Below are positions 1 through 5,721 of a stretch of 5,721 nucleotides of DNA, piece by piece. The notes beneath the pieces are model-generated. The model had not been told where the DNA came from. It searched no databases and worked only from the letters and a program-made list of their open reading frames with translations. Within the stretch, counting starts at the first letter, position 1. Each line of letters opens with the position of its first letter. The stretch covers positions 1-5,721 of the forward strand of contig JACPST010000072.1 of assembly GCA_016193165.1 (NCBI GenBank), given 5' to 3'. The stretch comes from Deltaproteobacteria bacterium. GTDB taxonomy: Bacteria; Bdellovibrionota; JACOXK01; 2-02-FULL-40-11. Position numbers and translations under genes: made by a program.

Positions 1-826
1 AATCGCTTTGGTCAGATGCATACGCTTCAATGCCCTCAATCGTTCCTCCACACTCTTCAACCTTGTCCCAAAATTGATTGGCAAATTCAATTCCATAACT
101 ATCTTGAGGATATAAAATAGCAAACTTACGAAGCCCCCGCTCACCACAGGCGTAGTCGATGAGCGTATCAGTTTGGTGTTGTTTGGTCATTGCATTTCGA
201 AAAATATAGTCTCCGACCTCCGTAATCGTCGGATGTTGAGACAAGTTTAAAAGCGGCACTTGAAGTTCTTGTGCCTTGGCCGCGGCTTGGGCTGATTCCT
301 GTGTCAAAAGAGGGCCTATGATCGCCATGACCCCATGATGTTCCACCAAATAAGAAATTCCTTCGGCAGCCTCTCTCGGATCTCCTTTCGAGTCATAAAT
401 CGCAAGCTCAAAAGAAGTCGAAGAACTTTCAAAAAACTGAAGAGCTTGCTGAATCCCTCTTAAACTTTTCATCCCATAAGAAGCGTATTTTCCGCTTAAC
501 GGCAAAATACAGCCGATGATCTGTTTTTTCGTCTCAAAAGTTTTGGGTGCGGGTTGGAATTCTATGCTTTCAGGCTGTAATGCGGCTAATAAAGCTTCTG
601 CTTCAGATGCGGCAGGGGCATCTGGATAATCTTGAATAAATTTTTGGAGCGCTTGAATAAAGGCAGAAGTATCTTTCCCTTCATGTTTTTTCCGAATGTC
701 TTCTAGTTCTATCTGGGCCGCTTTAGAATACGGGAGTAAAACACCCTCTCTTCGAACTTGTTTTTCTCCACAAGCAATAATCCCTAAACAGAAAACACCA
801 CAAATTAAAATACGAGGAATAAGCAT
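1..826 (-). CDS. Lipoprotein with periplasmic-binding (Leu-binding/LpoA-like) domain, partial
   Basis: The first 275 residues are present; the C-terminus lies beyond position 1. The N-terminus is a lipoprotein signal peptide ([19 protein letters not shown]) with lipobox Ile-Ile-Ala-Cys and the lipidated Cys at residue 19. Residues 35-85 are helical and resemble a short TPR-like repeat ([20 protein letters not shown]). From about residue 102 a type I periplasmic-binding fold begins: [20 protein letters not shown], then [45 protein letters not shown] and [15 protein letters not shown]. This fits Peripla_BP_6 proteins annotated as penicillin-binding protein activators (LpoA-like) or branched-chain amino acid ABC binding proteins; the helical N-terminus favours the former, but ligand and partner are unknown. 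ATG 824-826 is the only good start, since an in-frame TAA lies just upstream. It overlaps dnaJ by 22 bases and has no clear ribosome binding site. Confidence 0.82.
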   Translation of the reverse strand, partial: MLIPRILICGVFCLGIIACGEKQVRREGVLLPYSKAAQIELEDIRKKHEGKDTSAFIQALQKFIQDYPDAPAASEAEALLAALQPESIEFQPAPKTFETKKQIIGCILPLSGKYASYGMKSLRGIQQALQFFESSSTSFELAIYDSKGDPREAAEGISYLVEHHGVMAIIGPLLTQESAQAAAKAQELQVPLLNLSQHPTITEVGDYIFRNAMTKQHQTDTLIDYACGERGLRKFAILYPQDSYGIEFANQFWDKVEECGGTIEGIEAYASDQSD

Positions 827-1962
827 CCCAAGAAATCTTTCATTTTATTGATGAATCCTTTTCTCAATGGTTCTACCTCATCTCCTGAAATGTCCGCAAA
901 CTTTTTCAAGATATCTTTTTGCTCAGAAGAAAGCTTGGTAGGAGTTTCAACGATAATTTTCACAAGCTGATCCCCCTTCCCATAGCCATGGACATCCGGA
1001 AACCCCTTATCCTTAAGCCGAAATACTTTTCCCCACTGAGTTCCTGCTGGAATTTTCATTTGAACTTTTCCATAAAGGGTCGGAACTTCAATTTCTACCC
1101 CTAAAGCAGCTTGCGCAAAAGAAATAGGGACGTCACAAATCACATCATTATTTTCTCGACTAAAGATAGAATGTTCGCCCACCTGAATCACAACATAAAG
1201 ATCCCCCGCAGGGCCTCCTTGAGCACCGGCATTGCCTTCTTTAGAAAGTCTTAAACTCTGTCCTGTGTCCACTCCCGCGGGAACATCCACTTCAATTTTC
1301 TTATGCGTACGAACTTTTCCCTCTCCACGACAGGCTGTACAGGGAGAAGAAATAATAGATCCTTCTCCACGACAACGATTGCACGTTCTTGCAATACTAA
1401 AGAAGCCTTGTTGGAAACGAACCTCTCCTGTCCCTTCACACTGAGGACAAGCCGCAGGTTTTGTTCCAGGCTTAGCGCCTGAACCATGACAAGTTCCACA
1501 CAGCACGTCTTTTGGAATATCGAGCGCCACTTTTTTTCCAAAGGCAGATTCTTCAAAAGAAATATCGAGGGTATACCTTAAATCTTCCCCTCGAATTCCG
1601 CGCCGTTCTCCTCCTCGAGCTCGAGTTCCGCGCCTGCCCCCTCCAAAAAAGTCCTCAAAAATATCTCCAAATAGATCTTCAAATCCAAATCCCTCAGCCG
1701 CTCGCCCCCCTCCAAAACCTCCGAATCCAGCTTGAGCTCCCGCATGTCCAAATTGATCATAGGCTTGTCGTTTTTGCGTATCAGATAGAACTTCGTAGGC
1801 CTCTGAAATTTCCTTAAATTTTTCTTCGGCCTCTTTATTTCCAGGATTTCGATCAGGATGGTGCTTTAAGGCCAGCTTTCGGTAAGCTTTTTTAATCTCA
1901 TCTGTACTGGCCATCCGAGGGATAGAAAGAACCTCGTAGTAATCTCTCTTGTGAGGAGCCAC
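805..1962 (-). CDS. dnaJ: DnaJ, Hsp40 co-chaperone of DnaK
   Basis: DnaJ delivers substrates to DnaK and stimulates its ATPase. This is a complete class A (type I) protein of 385 residues. The J domain covers residues 7-72 with His-Pro-Asp at 35-37. A Gly/Phe-rich region follows (about 72-125, with Asp/Glu-Phe repeats and an Arg-rich stretch). The zinc region has four CxxCxGxG repeats: CGTCHGSG (155), CPQCEGTG (172), CNRCRGEG (194) and CTACRGEG (208), enough to bind two Zn ions. The two C-terminal beta domains complete it. The start is GTG at 1960-1962: an in-frame TAA lies close upstream, no other start precedes the J domain, and [12 protein letters not shown] fits the family. No convincing Shine-Dalgarno is seen, which suggests coupling to dnaK termination. 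The last residues, CLFLVF after KMKDFLG, look like an extension where the gene overlaps the next one. Confidence 0.96.
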   Translation of the reverse strand: MAPHKRDYYEVLSIPRMASTDEIKKAYRKLALKHHPDRNPGNKEAEEKFKEISEAYEVLSDTQKRQAYDQFGHAGAQAGFGGFGGGRAAEGFGFEDLFGDIFEDFFGGGRRGTRARGGERRGIRGEDLRYTLDISFEESAFGKKVALDIPKDVLCGTCHGSGAKPGTKPAACPQCEGTGEVRFQQGFFSIARTCNRCRGEGSIISSPCTACRGEGKVRTHKKIEVDVPAGVDTGQSLRLSKEGNAGAQGGPAGDLYVVIQVGEHSIFSRENNDVICDVPISFAQAALGVEIEVPTLYGKVQMKIPAGTQWGKVFRLKDKGFPDVHGYGKGDQLVKIIVETPTKLSSEQKDILKKFADISGDEVEPLRKGFINKMKDFLGCLFLVF

Positions 1963-1969
1963 TGTGGGT

Positions 1970-2031
1970 CTACTTTACTTCTTTGTCATCTGCATCAATC
2001 ACATCGTCATCCTTGCCTCCTTTGTCTTTTT
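1970..2031 (-). other. dnaK: Out-of-frame DnaK C-terminal tail (apparent 1-base frameshift)
   Basis: In the -1 frame relative to dnaK this stretch encodes [19 protein letters not shown] and stops at TAG 1970-1972. The sequence [13 protein letters not shown] closely resembles the conserved acidic end of DnaK proteins (DVIDADFEEVK-type). The 0 frame here gives only TKEARMTM and TGA at 1999-2001. The switch point is most simply the A5 run at 2027-2031. A sixth A would read Ser-Asp-Lys-Lys-Lys-Asp-Lys and join the two frames. The restored stop lies 7 bases from the dnaJ start, a spacing like that of the other genes in the block. Whether the missing base is a sequencing/assembly error or a real mutation cannot be told from the sequence. 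Confidence 0.85.
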
Positions 2032-3903
2032 CTTGTCGGATTCAGAGGGACCAGAGGCCGAAGACTGGGATTGAGCTTTTTGTTGAGCTTCTCGATAGAT
2101 ATGCTCACTCAATTTGTAACTGGCCTGAGTCAGCTCTTCGATGGATTTATTAATTTCTGAAACATCATCACTCGTTAACGTTTTTTTCGCTTTATCGATA
2201 GCTTCTTGAATCCCTTTTCTCGTTGCTTCATCTACCTTATCGCCATGTTCTTTTAAGGATTTCTCGGACGTATAAATGACACTGTCAGCAGAGTTTCGAG
2301 CATGAACGAGTTCTGATTTTTTCTTATCTTCTTCAGAATGAGATTCGGCATCTTTAACCATGCGTTGAATTTCCGCATCTGAGAGTCCGCTGGAAGGTCT
2401 CACTTGTACCGATTGTTCTTTTCCTGTTCCCAAGTCTTTGGCATGCACATGAACAATTCCATTGGCATCAATATCAAAGGTCACTTCAATCTGAGGCATC
2501 CCTCTTGGAGCAGGCGGAATTCCAACCAAATCAAATCGGGCCAAAGACTTATTGCCCGTGGCCATTTCTCGCTCCCCTTGAAGAACATGAACAGTTACAG
2601 CAGGCTGGTTATCAGCAGCGGTTGAGAAAATTTGGCTTTTTCGAGTAGGAATGGTGGTATTTCTCTCAATAATTTTTGTAAAAACTCCCCCTAAAGTTTC
2701 AATTCCCAAAGAAAGAGGCGTTACATCCAAAAGAAGAACATCTTTGACTTCTCCTTTTAAGACTCCTCCTTGAATGGCCGCTCCCACAGCCACAACTTCA
2801 TCCGGGTTTACTCCTTTGTGGGGTTCTTTCCCAAAAATTTCTTTTACTTTTTGCTGAACCTTGGGCATCCGTGTCATTCCTCCGACCAAAACAACTTCAT
2901 GAATATCTTTGGTGGAGAGCTTGGCATCACTTAAAGCTTTTCGACAGGGGTCTTCAAGTCTAGCAATCAAATCTCCCACTAAGCTTTCTAACTTCGCGCG
3001 AGTAAGTTTCACTGTTAGGTGTTTAGGGCCTGAGGCATCAGCTGTAATAAAGGGAAGGTTCACTTCTGTCTCCATCGAAGAAGAAAGTTCACATTTGGCT
3101 TTTTCAGATGCTTCTTTAAGACGTTGAAGAGCAATTTTATCTTTTCTTAACTCAATCCCATTTTCTTTTTTAAATTCGTCAGCCAAATAATCGACAATTT
3201 TAAGATCGAAGTCGTCTCCACCCAAAAACGTATCTCCGTTGGTTGCCTTGACCTCAAACACACCCGATCCTAATTCCAAAATAGAAATATCAAAAGTTCC
3301 TCCTCCGAGGTCAAAGACCGCAATTTTTTGATCACCTTTTTTATCTAGCCCATAGGCCAATGCCGCGGCCGTAGGTTCATTAATAATACGTTCAACTTCA
3401 AGTCCCGCAATTTTCCCCGCGTCTTTGGTGGCTTGCCGTTGGCTATCATTAAAATAAGCTGGTACCGTAATAACAGCCTTGGTCACTTCATGGCCCAAAT
3501 AATCTTCCACAGTCTTTTTCATTTTTTGTAAAACAAAGGCTGAAACTTCTGGTGGACTATATTCCTTGTCTCCCATTTTGACCCAGGCATCGCCATTGCT
3601 GCTTTTGGTCACTTCATAAGAAGCTCTTTTCTTCCATTCGACGACTTCTGGCATATCGGCTTTACGTCCCATGAGACGTTTCACAGAGTATACGGTATTT
3701 TTAGGATTCGTCACTGCTTGCCGTCTGGCCAAATGACCTGTTAAACGTTCTCCTTTATCCGTAAAAGCCACAACGGAAGGCGTTGTTCTCATCCCTTCGC
3801 TATTTTCAATTACTTTGGGATCTCCTCCCTCCATGATGGCCACACAAGAATAGGTTGTCCCTAAATCTATCCCAATAATGGGTGATGTTGTTTTTTTTGT
3901 CAT
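1999..3903 (-). CDS. dnaK: DnaK, Hsp70 molecular chaperone (frame ends early as given)
   Basis: DnaK is the cytoplasmic ATP-dependent Hsp70 that binds exposed hydrophobic segments of unfolded proteins. The product is 634 residues as read. All three Hsp70 signatures are present: GIDLGTTYS (residues 11-19), the phosphate-binding [11 protein letters not shown], and [22 protein letters not shown]. The interdomain linker [13 protein letters not shown] leads into the substrate-binding domain ([20 protein letters not shown]) and then a helical lid with a Gln/Ser-rich tail. The extra segment after GRKADMPEV is typical of Gram-negative DnaK. The start is ATG 3901-3903, not the upstream ATG at 3940-3942, because GGGAGG sits 5 bases before it and the family N-terminus begins here. 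The last residues (EARMTM) are atypical. The -1 frame gives the normal acidic tail and a stop at 1970; see the separate entry. With one base restored the protein would be about 644 residues. Confidence 0.96.
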   Translation of the reverse strand: MTKKTTSPIIGIDLGTTYSCVAIMEGGDPKVIENSEGMRTTPSVVAFTDKGERLTGHLARRQAVTNPKNTVYSVKRLMGRKADMPEVVEWKKRASYEVTKSSNGDAWVKMGDKEYSPPEVSAFVLQKMKKTVEDYLGHEVTKAVITVPAYFNDSQRQATKDAGKIAGLEVERIINEPTAAALAYGLDKKGDQKIAVFDLGGGTFDISILELGSGVFEVKATNGDTFLGGDDFDLKIVDYLADEFKKENGIELRKDKIALQRLKEASEKAKCELSSSMETEVNLPFITADASGPKHLTVKLTRAKLESLVGDLIARLEDPCRKALSDAKLSTKDIHEVVLVGGMTRMPKVQQKVKEIFGKEPHKGVNPDEVVAVGAAIQGGVLKGEVKDVLLLDVTPLSLGIETLGGVFTKIIERNTTIPTRKSQIFSTAADNQPAVTVHVLQGEREMATGNKSLARFDLVGIPPAPRGMPQIEVTFDIDANGIVHVHAKDLGTGKEQSVQVRPSSGLSDAEIQRMVKDAESHSEEDKKKSELVHARNSADSVIYTSEKSLKEHGDKVDEATRKGIQEAIDKAKKTLTSDDVSEINKSIEELTQASYKLSEHIYREAQQKAQSQSSASGPSESDKKKTKEARMTM

Positions 3904-3908
3904 ACGTA

Positions 3909-3914
3909 CCTCCC
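3909..3914 (-). promoter_or_regulatory. Shine-Dalgarno site of dnaK
   Basis: GGGAGG on the minus strand, 5 bases before ATG 3901-3903, is the strongest ribosome binding site in the window. Its first base is the last base of the grpE TAG stop (3914-3916), which suggests translational coupling of grpE and dnaK. It decides the dnaK start against the longer frame that begins inside grpE. Confidence 0.8.
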
Positions 3915-4495
3915 TACTTTTGCTCTTTTTTTTTCGCCACAATCACACGAGCTGCTCTCAAAAGCCGCTCATGCAATACATATCCTTTTTGTGTTTCTCG
4001 CACGACCATGCCAGGCCCATGATCTTCTTTTTCTTCTTCTCCAACGGCTTCATGAAATTTAGGATCAAATTTTGTCCCAACACTTTGAATGGGCTTAATC
4101 CCAAATTTTTCGAGCACACTTAAAAACTGCTTCATCGTTAACCGGATCCCCCCTTCTAATCCTTTGGCTCCATTTTTTTCATCTGTATGGGAAAGAGCCT
4201 TCTCAAGGGAATCTACTACTTCCAATAACTCATACGCCAGGCTTTCATTTCCATATTTCAATAAATCTAACTTTTCCTTATGGACTCTTTTTTTGTAATT
4301 TTCAAAATCAGCATATAAGTAAAGCCATTTATTATAATTTTCTTTCGCCTCTTTTTGAGCCTCTTCACATTTCTTTTTATAATCTTCTTCCACTGCCGCA
4401 GGCTGAGTCGCAGGATCTGGTTTTATCGCAGGCACACCTTCAGCCTCAGGTTTCTTTTTGGCTTCTATTTTCGGCTCATTTGTAACTTCGTCCAC
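3914..4495 (-). CDS. grpE: GrpE, nucleotide exchange factor of DnaK
   Basis: GrpE acts as a dimer in the cytoplasm, opening the DnaK nucleotide site so that ADP leaves. The protein is about 193 residues, normal for the family. It has a charged, Pro/Ala/Lys-rich disordered N-terminus, a long helical dimerisation region ([20 protein letters not shown], then [19 protein letters not shown]) and the C-terminal beta domain with [13 protein letters not shown] and the signature [22 protein letters not shown] place the start at GTG 4493-4495 because AAAAAAGGAG (4501-4510) lies 5 bases before it. The frame also has a GTG at 4511-4513, adding MKKGDT, which would overlap the hemW TGA as GTGA but has no visible ribosome binding site. 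The end is TAG at 3914-3916, just after an A9 run coding Lys-Lys-Lys. The next gene, dnaK, begins 10 bases further on. Confidence 0.93.
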   Translation of the reverse strand: MDEVTNEPKIEAKKKPEAEGVPAIKPDPATQPAAVEEDYKKKCEEAQKEAKENYNKWLYLYADFENYKKRVHKEKLDLLKYGNESLAYELLEVVDSLEKALSHTDEKNGAKGLEGGIRLTMKQFLSVLEKFGIKPIQSVGTKFDPKFHEAVGEEEKEDHGPGMVVRETQKGYVLHERLLRAARVIVAKKKEQK

Positions 4496-4500
4496 GGTGT

Positions 4501-4510
4501 CTCCTTTTTT
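4501..4510 (-). promoter_or_regulatory. Shine-Dalgarno site of grpE
   Basis: On the minus strand the bases read AAAAAAGGAG, ending 5 bases before GTG at 4493-4495. The spacing suits that start. The upstream GTG at 4511-4513 lies 5' of this motif and could not use it. The site abuts the hemW stop codon (4510-4512), so ribosomes ending hemW are released on top of it. Confidence 0.7.
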
Positions 4511-5643
4511 CACATGAATTCTACTAAGACCTTATTTAAGTACAGTATCCCTCTAGGAGTTAATTTGAGCATTTTTTTGACAGAGTCAAGCAAATCCCAT
4601 GTCAAAAGTTTATCCACAATAGACCCATAGGATTTCATAAGAGAGCTTCCAAAGCGCTCTTCATACTCCTCCAAAGATACCCCCTCTATTAGACGCAAGT
4701 GTGTTAAAAGATATTCCTTTTGAGCTTGCTCTTTTGTCAACACTTCTTCTTGTCCTTTGGCATGACCTTCCTCATGAGTTTTCTTCCAATAGACTTGAAG
4801 AGAATCTGTATTTTTAAAATGATGTCCCCAAGGCATCTGGGGAGTTGTAATATAAGAAGAAGCGCCCACGCCAAACCCCAGATAATCATGAAGTTTCCAG
4901 TATTTTAAGTTATGCGCGCACTGGAAGGAAGGCTTTGAAAAAGCAGAGACTTCATAGTGCGTGTATCCACAAGAAGGTAAAAAATCCATGACCCACTCAT
5001 ACATATCTGCCGAAACTTCTTCAAGCGGTAAAAGTGGATGCAACGGATTATTCTGGGGAACGGAAAGGTGATAGGTAGAAATATGTTCCGGCCCTAGAGA
5101 TACAGCTCTTTGTATATCTTCTTGAAGCTCCGGAAGGCTTTGGCGAGGAATTCCAAAAATAAAATCTAAATTTATATTTTGAAATCCTGCTTCCCGAGCT
5201 AAGTGATAAGCCATTAAGGCTTGCCCCTGAGAGTGGCTTCTTTGAAGTATTTCTAACAGCTTCGGATGAAAGGTTTGCATTCCAAAGCTGACGCGATTCA
5301 CTCCTCCCTCTTTGAGTCCTTTGAGTTTCGCAAGTGTTACAGAACAGGGGTTGGCTTCCAAAGAAATCTCCAAAGAAGGGGTGGTTTTAAAATGCTTGCA
5401 AAAAGCAGTGACCAGCCCTGAAATTTGTCTGGCAGAAAAAAGCGAGGGTGTTCCCCCGCCAAAAAAAATGGTATCAACAATTTTATCAGGATAGGATTGG
5501 GCATAAAATAAGATTTCTCGATGAAGCGCTTTTAAATACCACGAAAGCTCTTCTTCTTGCTTTAAGACAGAGACTGTAAAATCACAATAAACACACCGAC
5601 GCGCACAATAAGGAAGGTGAATATAAACTCCCGCATTTTTCAC
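4510..5643 (-). CDS. hemW: HemW, radical-SAM heme chaperone (HemN-like family)
   Basis: This 377-residue protein has the full length usual for HemW. The N-terminus reads YIHLPYCARRCVYCDF, with Cys13, Cys17 and Cys20 forming the CxxxCxxC site that binds the 4Fe-4S cluster for S-adenosylmethionine. Further family motifs are GGGTPS (residues 62-67), EANP (96-99), GVNRVSFGMQTF, the NLDFIFGIP strand and HNLKYWKLHDYLGFGVGASS. The C-terminal part (LRLIEGVSLEEYEERFG) is the HemN_C domain. HemW proteins were long annotated as oxygen-independent coproporphyrinogen oxidase; the characterised members bind and deliver heme and lack that activity, so the heme chaperone role is preferred. The start is GTG at 5641-5643, because the permease TAA stop lies in the same frame two codons upstream and the conserved motif follows at once. 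A weak GGAA lies 7 bases upstream. The stop is TGA at 4510-4512. Confidence 0.93.
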   Translation of the reverse strand: MKNAGVYIHLPYCARRCVYCDFTVSVLKQEEELSWYLKALHREILFYAQSYPDKIVDTIFFGGGTPSLFSARQISGLVTAFCKHFKTTPSLEISLEANPCSVTLAKLKGLKEGGVNRVSFGMQTFHPKLLEILQRSHSQGQALMAYHLAREAGFQNINLDFIFGIPRQSLPELQEDIQRAVSLGPEHISTYHLSVPQNNPLHPLLPLEEVSADMYEWVMDFLPSCGYTHYEVSAFSKPSFQCAHNLKYWKLHDYLGFGVGASSYITTPQMPWGHHFKNTDSLQVYWKKTHEEGHAKGQEEVLTKEQAQKEYLLTHLRLIEGVSLEEYEERFGSSLMKSYGSIVDKLLTWDLLDSVKKMLKLTPRGILYLNKVLVEFM

Positions 5644-5646
5644 TTG

Positions 5647-5721
5647 TTATTTCCGGCTGGTACGAATTAAAAGAATCCCTGCTAAAAGCGTAAAGATCAG
5701 GTTTGGAGACCACATGGCAAG
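5647..5721 (-). CDS. C-terminal end of an LptF/LptG-family permease (partial)
   Basis: Only the last 24 codons and the TAA stop lie in the window; the gene runs in from beyond position 5721. The visible peptide is LAMWSPNLIFTLLAGILL followed by IRTSRK. A Trp-x-Pro-Asn-hydrophobic-Phe start, one hydrophobic membrane segment and a short basic end are what the final transmembrane helix of YjgP/YjgQ (LptF/LptG) proteins looks like. These are inner-membrane subunits of the LptB2FG transporter, which extracts lipopolysaccharide towards the outer membrane. LptF and LptG cannot be told apart from so short a piece. The stop is 3 bases from the hemW start and in the same frame, so the two genes are probably co-transcribed. 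Another polytopic membrane protein with a similar tail remains possible. Confidence 0.6.
   Translation of the reverse strand, partial: LAMWSPNLIFTLLAGILLIRTSRK

Noticed and set aside
1251..1760. Two minus-strand open frames (1251-1556 and 1578-1760) inside dnaJ
   Set aside because: They are alternative frames of the intact dnaJ sequence and would destroy its zinc-finger and Gly/Phe regions.
2014..2034. Programmed -1 ribosomal frameshift of the dnaX type at the end of dnaK
   Set aside because: The site reads G AAA AAG rather than A AAA AAG, the only SD-like motif lies downstream of the slip site, and an indel in the A-run is simpler. I keep it only as a minor alternative.
3904..3942. Longer DnaK with 13 extra N-terminal residues (ATG at 3940-3942)
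   Set aside because: The extra part lies inside the grpE 3' end, has no ribosome binding site and does not match the family; ATG 3901-3903 has GGGAGG at a good spacing.
919..5494. Plus-strand open frames of 60-101 codons scattered through the window
   Set aside because: Each lies opposite a minus-strand gene with strong family motifs, and their translations show no recognisable domains. They are antisense shadows.
4510..5643. Annotation as oxygen-independent coproporphyrinogen III oxidase (HemN)
   Set aside because: The length (377), the CxxxCxYCDF motif at the very N-terminus and the HNxxYW region fit HemW; HemN is longer and carries additional N-terminal residues.
1..5721. CIRCE operator, rho-independent terminator, CRISPR array, tRNA or mobile element
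   Set aside because: I saw no matching inverted repeat, hairpin plus T-run between genes, repeat-spacer series, cloverleaf or transposase. All junctions are too short to hold such elements.

Overview
The window is one compact block of genes, all on the minus strand, from a Gram-negative (diderm) bacterium with moderate, slightly AT-leaning base composition. In transcription order (high to low coordinates) it holds the last 24 codons of an LptF/LptG-type permease, hemW, grpE, dnaK, dnaJ and the N-terminal 275 residues of a lipoprotein with a periplasmic-binding fold. The outer-membrane permease tail, the lipobox protein and the DnaK with the Gram-negative-type insertion in its ATPase domain point to a proteobacterium-like organism. 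A 'deltaproteobacterial' (sensu lato) lineage is my best guess, but that is inference and not shown directly.

Layout: permease end 5647-5721; hemW 4510-5643 (GTG start, 3 bases after the permease stop and in the same frame); grpE 3914-4495 (GTG start with a clear Shine-Dalgarno; an upstream GTG at 4513 would overlap hemW by 4 bases); dnaK 1999-3903 (10 bases after grpE); dnaJ 805-1962 (GTG start); lipoprotein gene 1-826, partial, overlapping dnaJ by 22 bases. There is no gap long enough for a terminator or an ordinary intergenic promoter, so the block looks like one operon whose promoter lies outside the window or inside a coding region. No gene is supported on the plus strand.

Function: GrpE, DnaK and DnaJ are the complete Hsp70 folding machine (nucleotide exchange factor, ATPase chaperone, J-domain co-chaperone). 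HemW is a radical-SAM heme chaperone that is often a neighbour of this cluster. The hrcA repressor gene that commonly sits between hemW and grpE is missing, and I see no CIRCE operator. The flanking genes belong to the envelope: LPS export upstream and an LpoA-like/ABC-type binding lipoprotein downstream.

The most notable feature is at the 3' end of dnaK. The frame as given ends in an atypical tail (ARMTM), but the -1 frame immediately continues with a textbook DnaK C-terminus ([13 protein letters not shown]) and stops at 1970, seven bases before dnaJ. One missing A in the A5 run at 2027-2031 accounts for this. It is either a sequencing/assembly indel or a genuine truncation of about 18 residues. 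I do not see an undescribed biological system here; this is an otherwise ordinary chaperone operon with a few local oddities.
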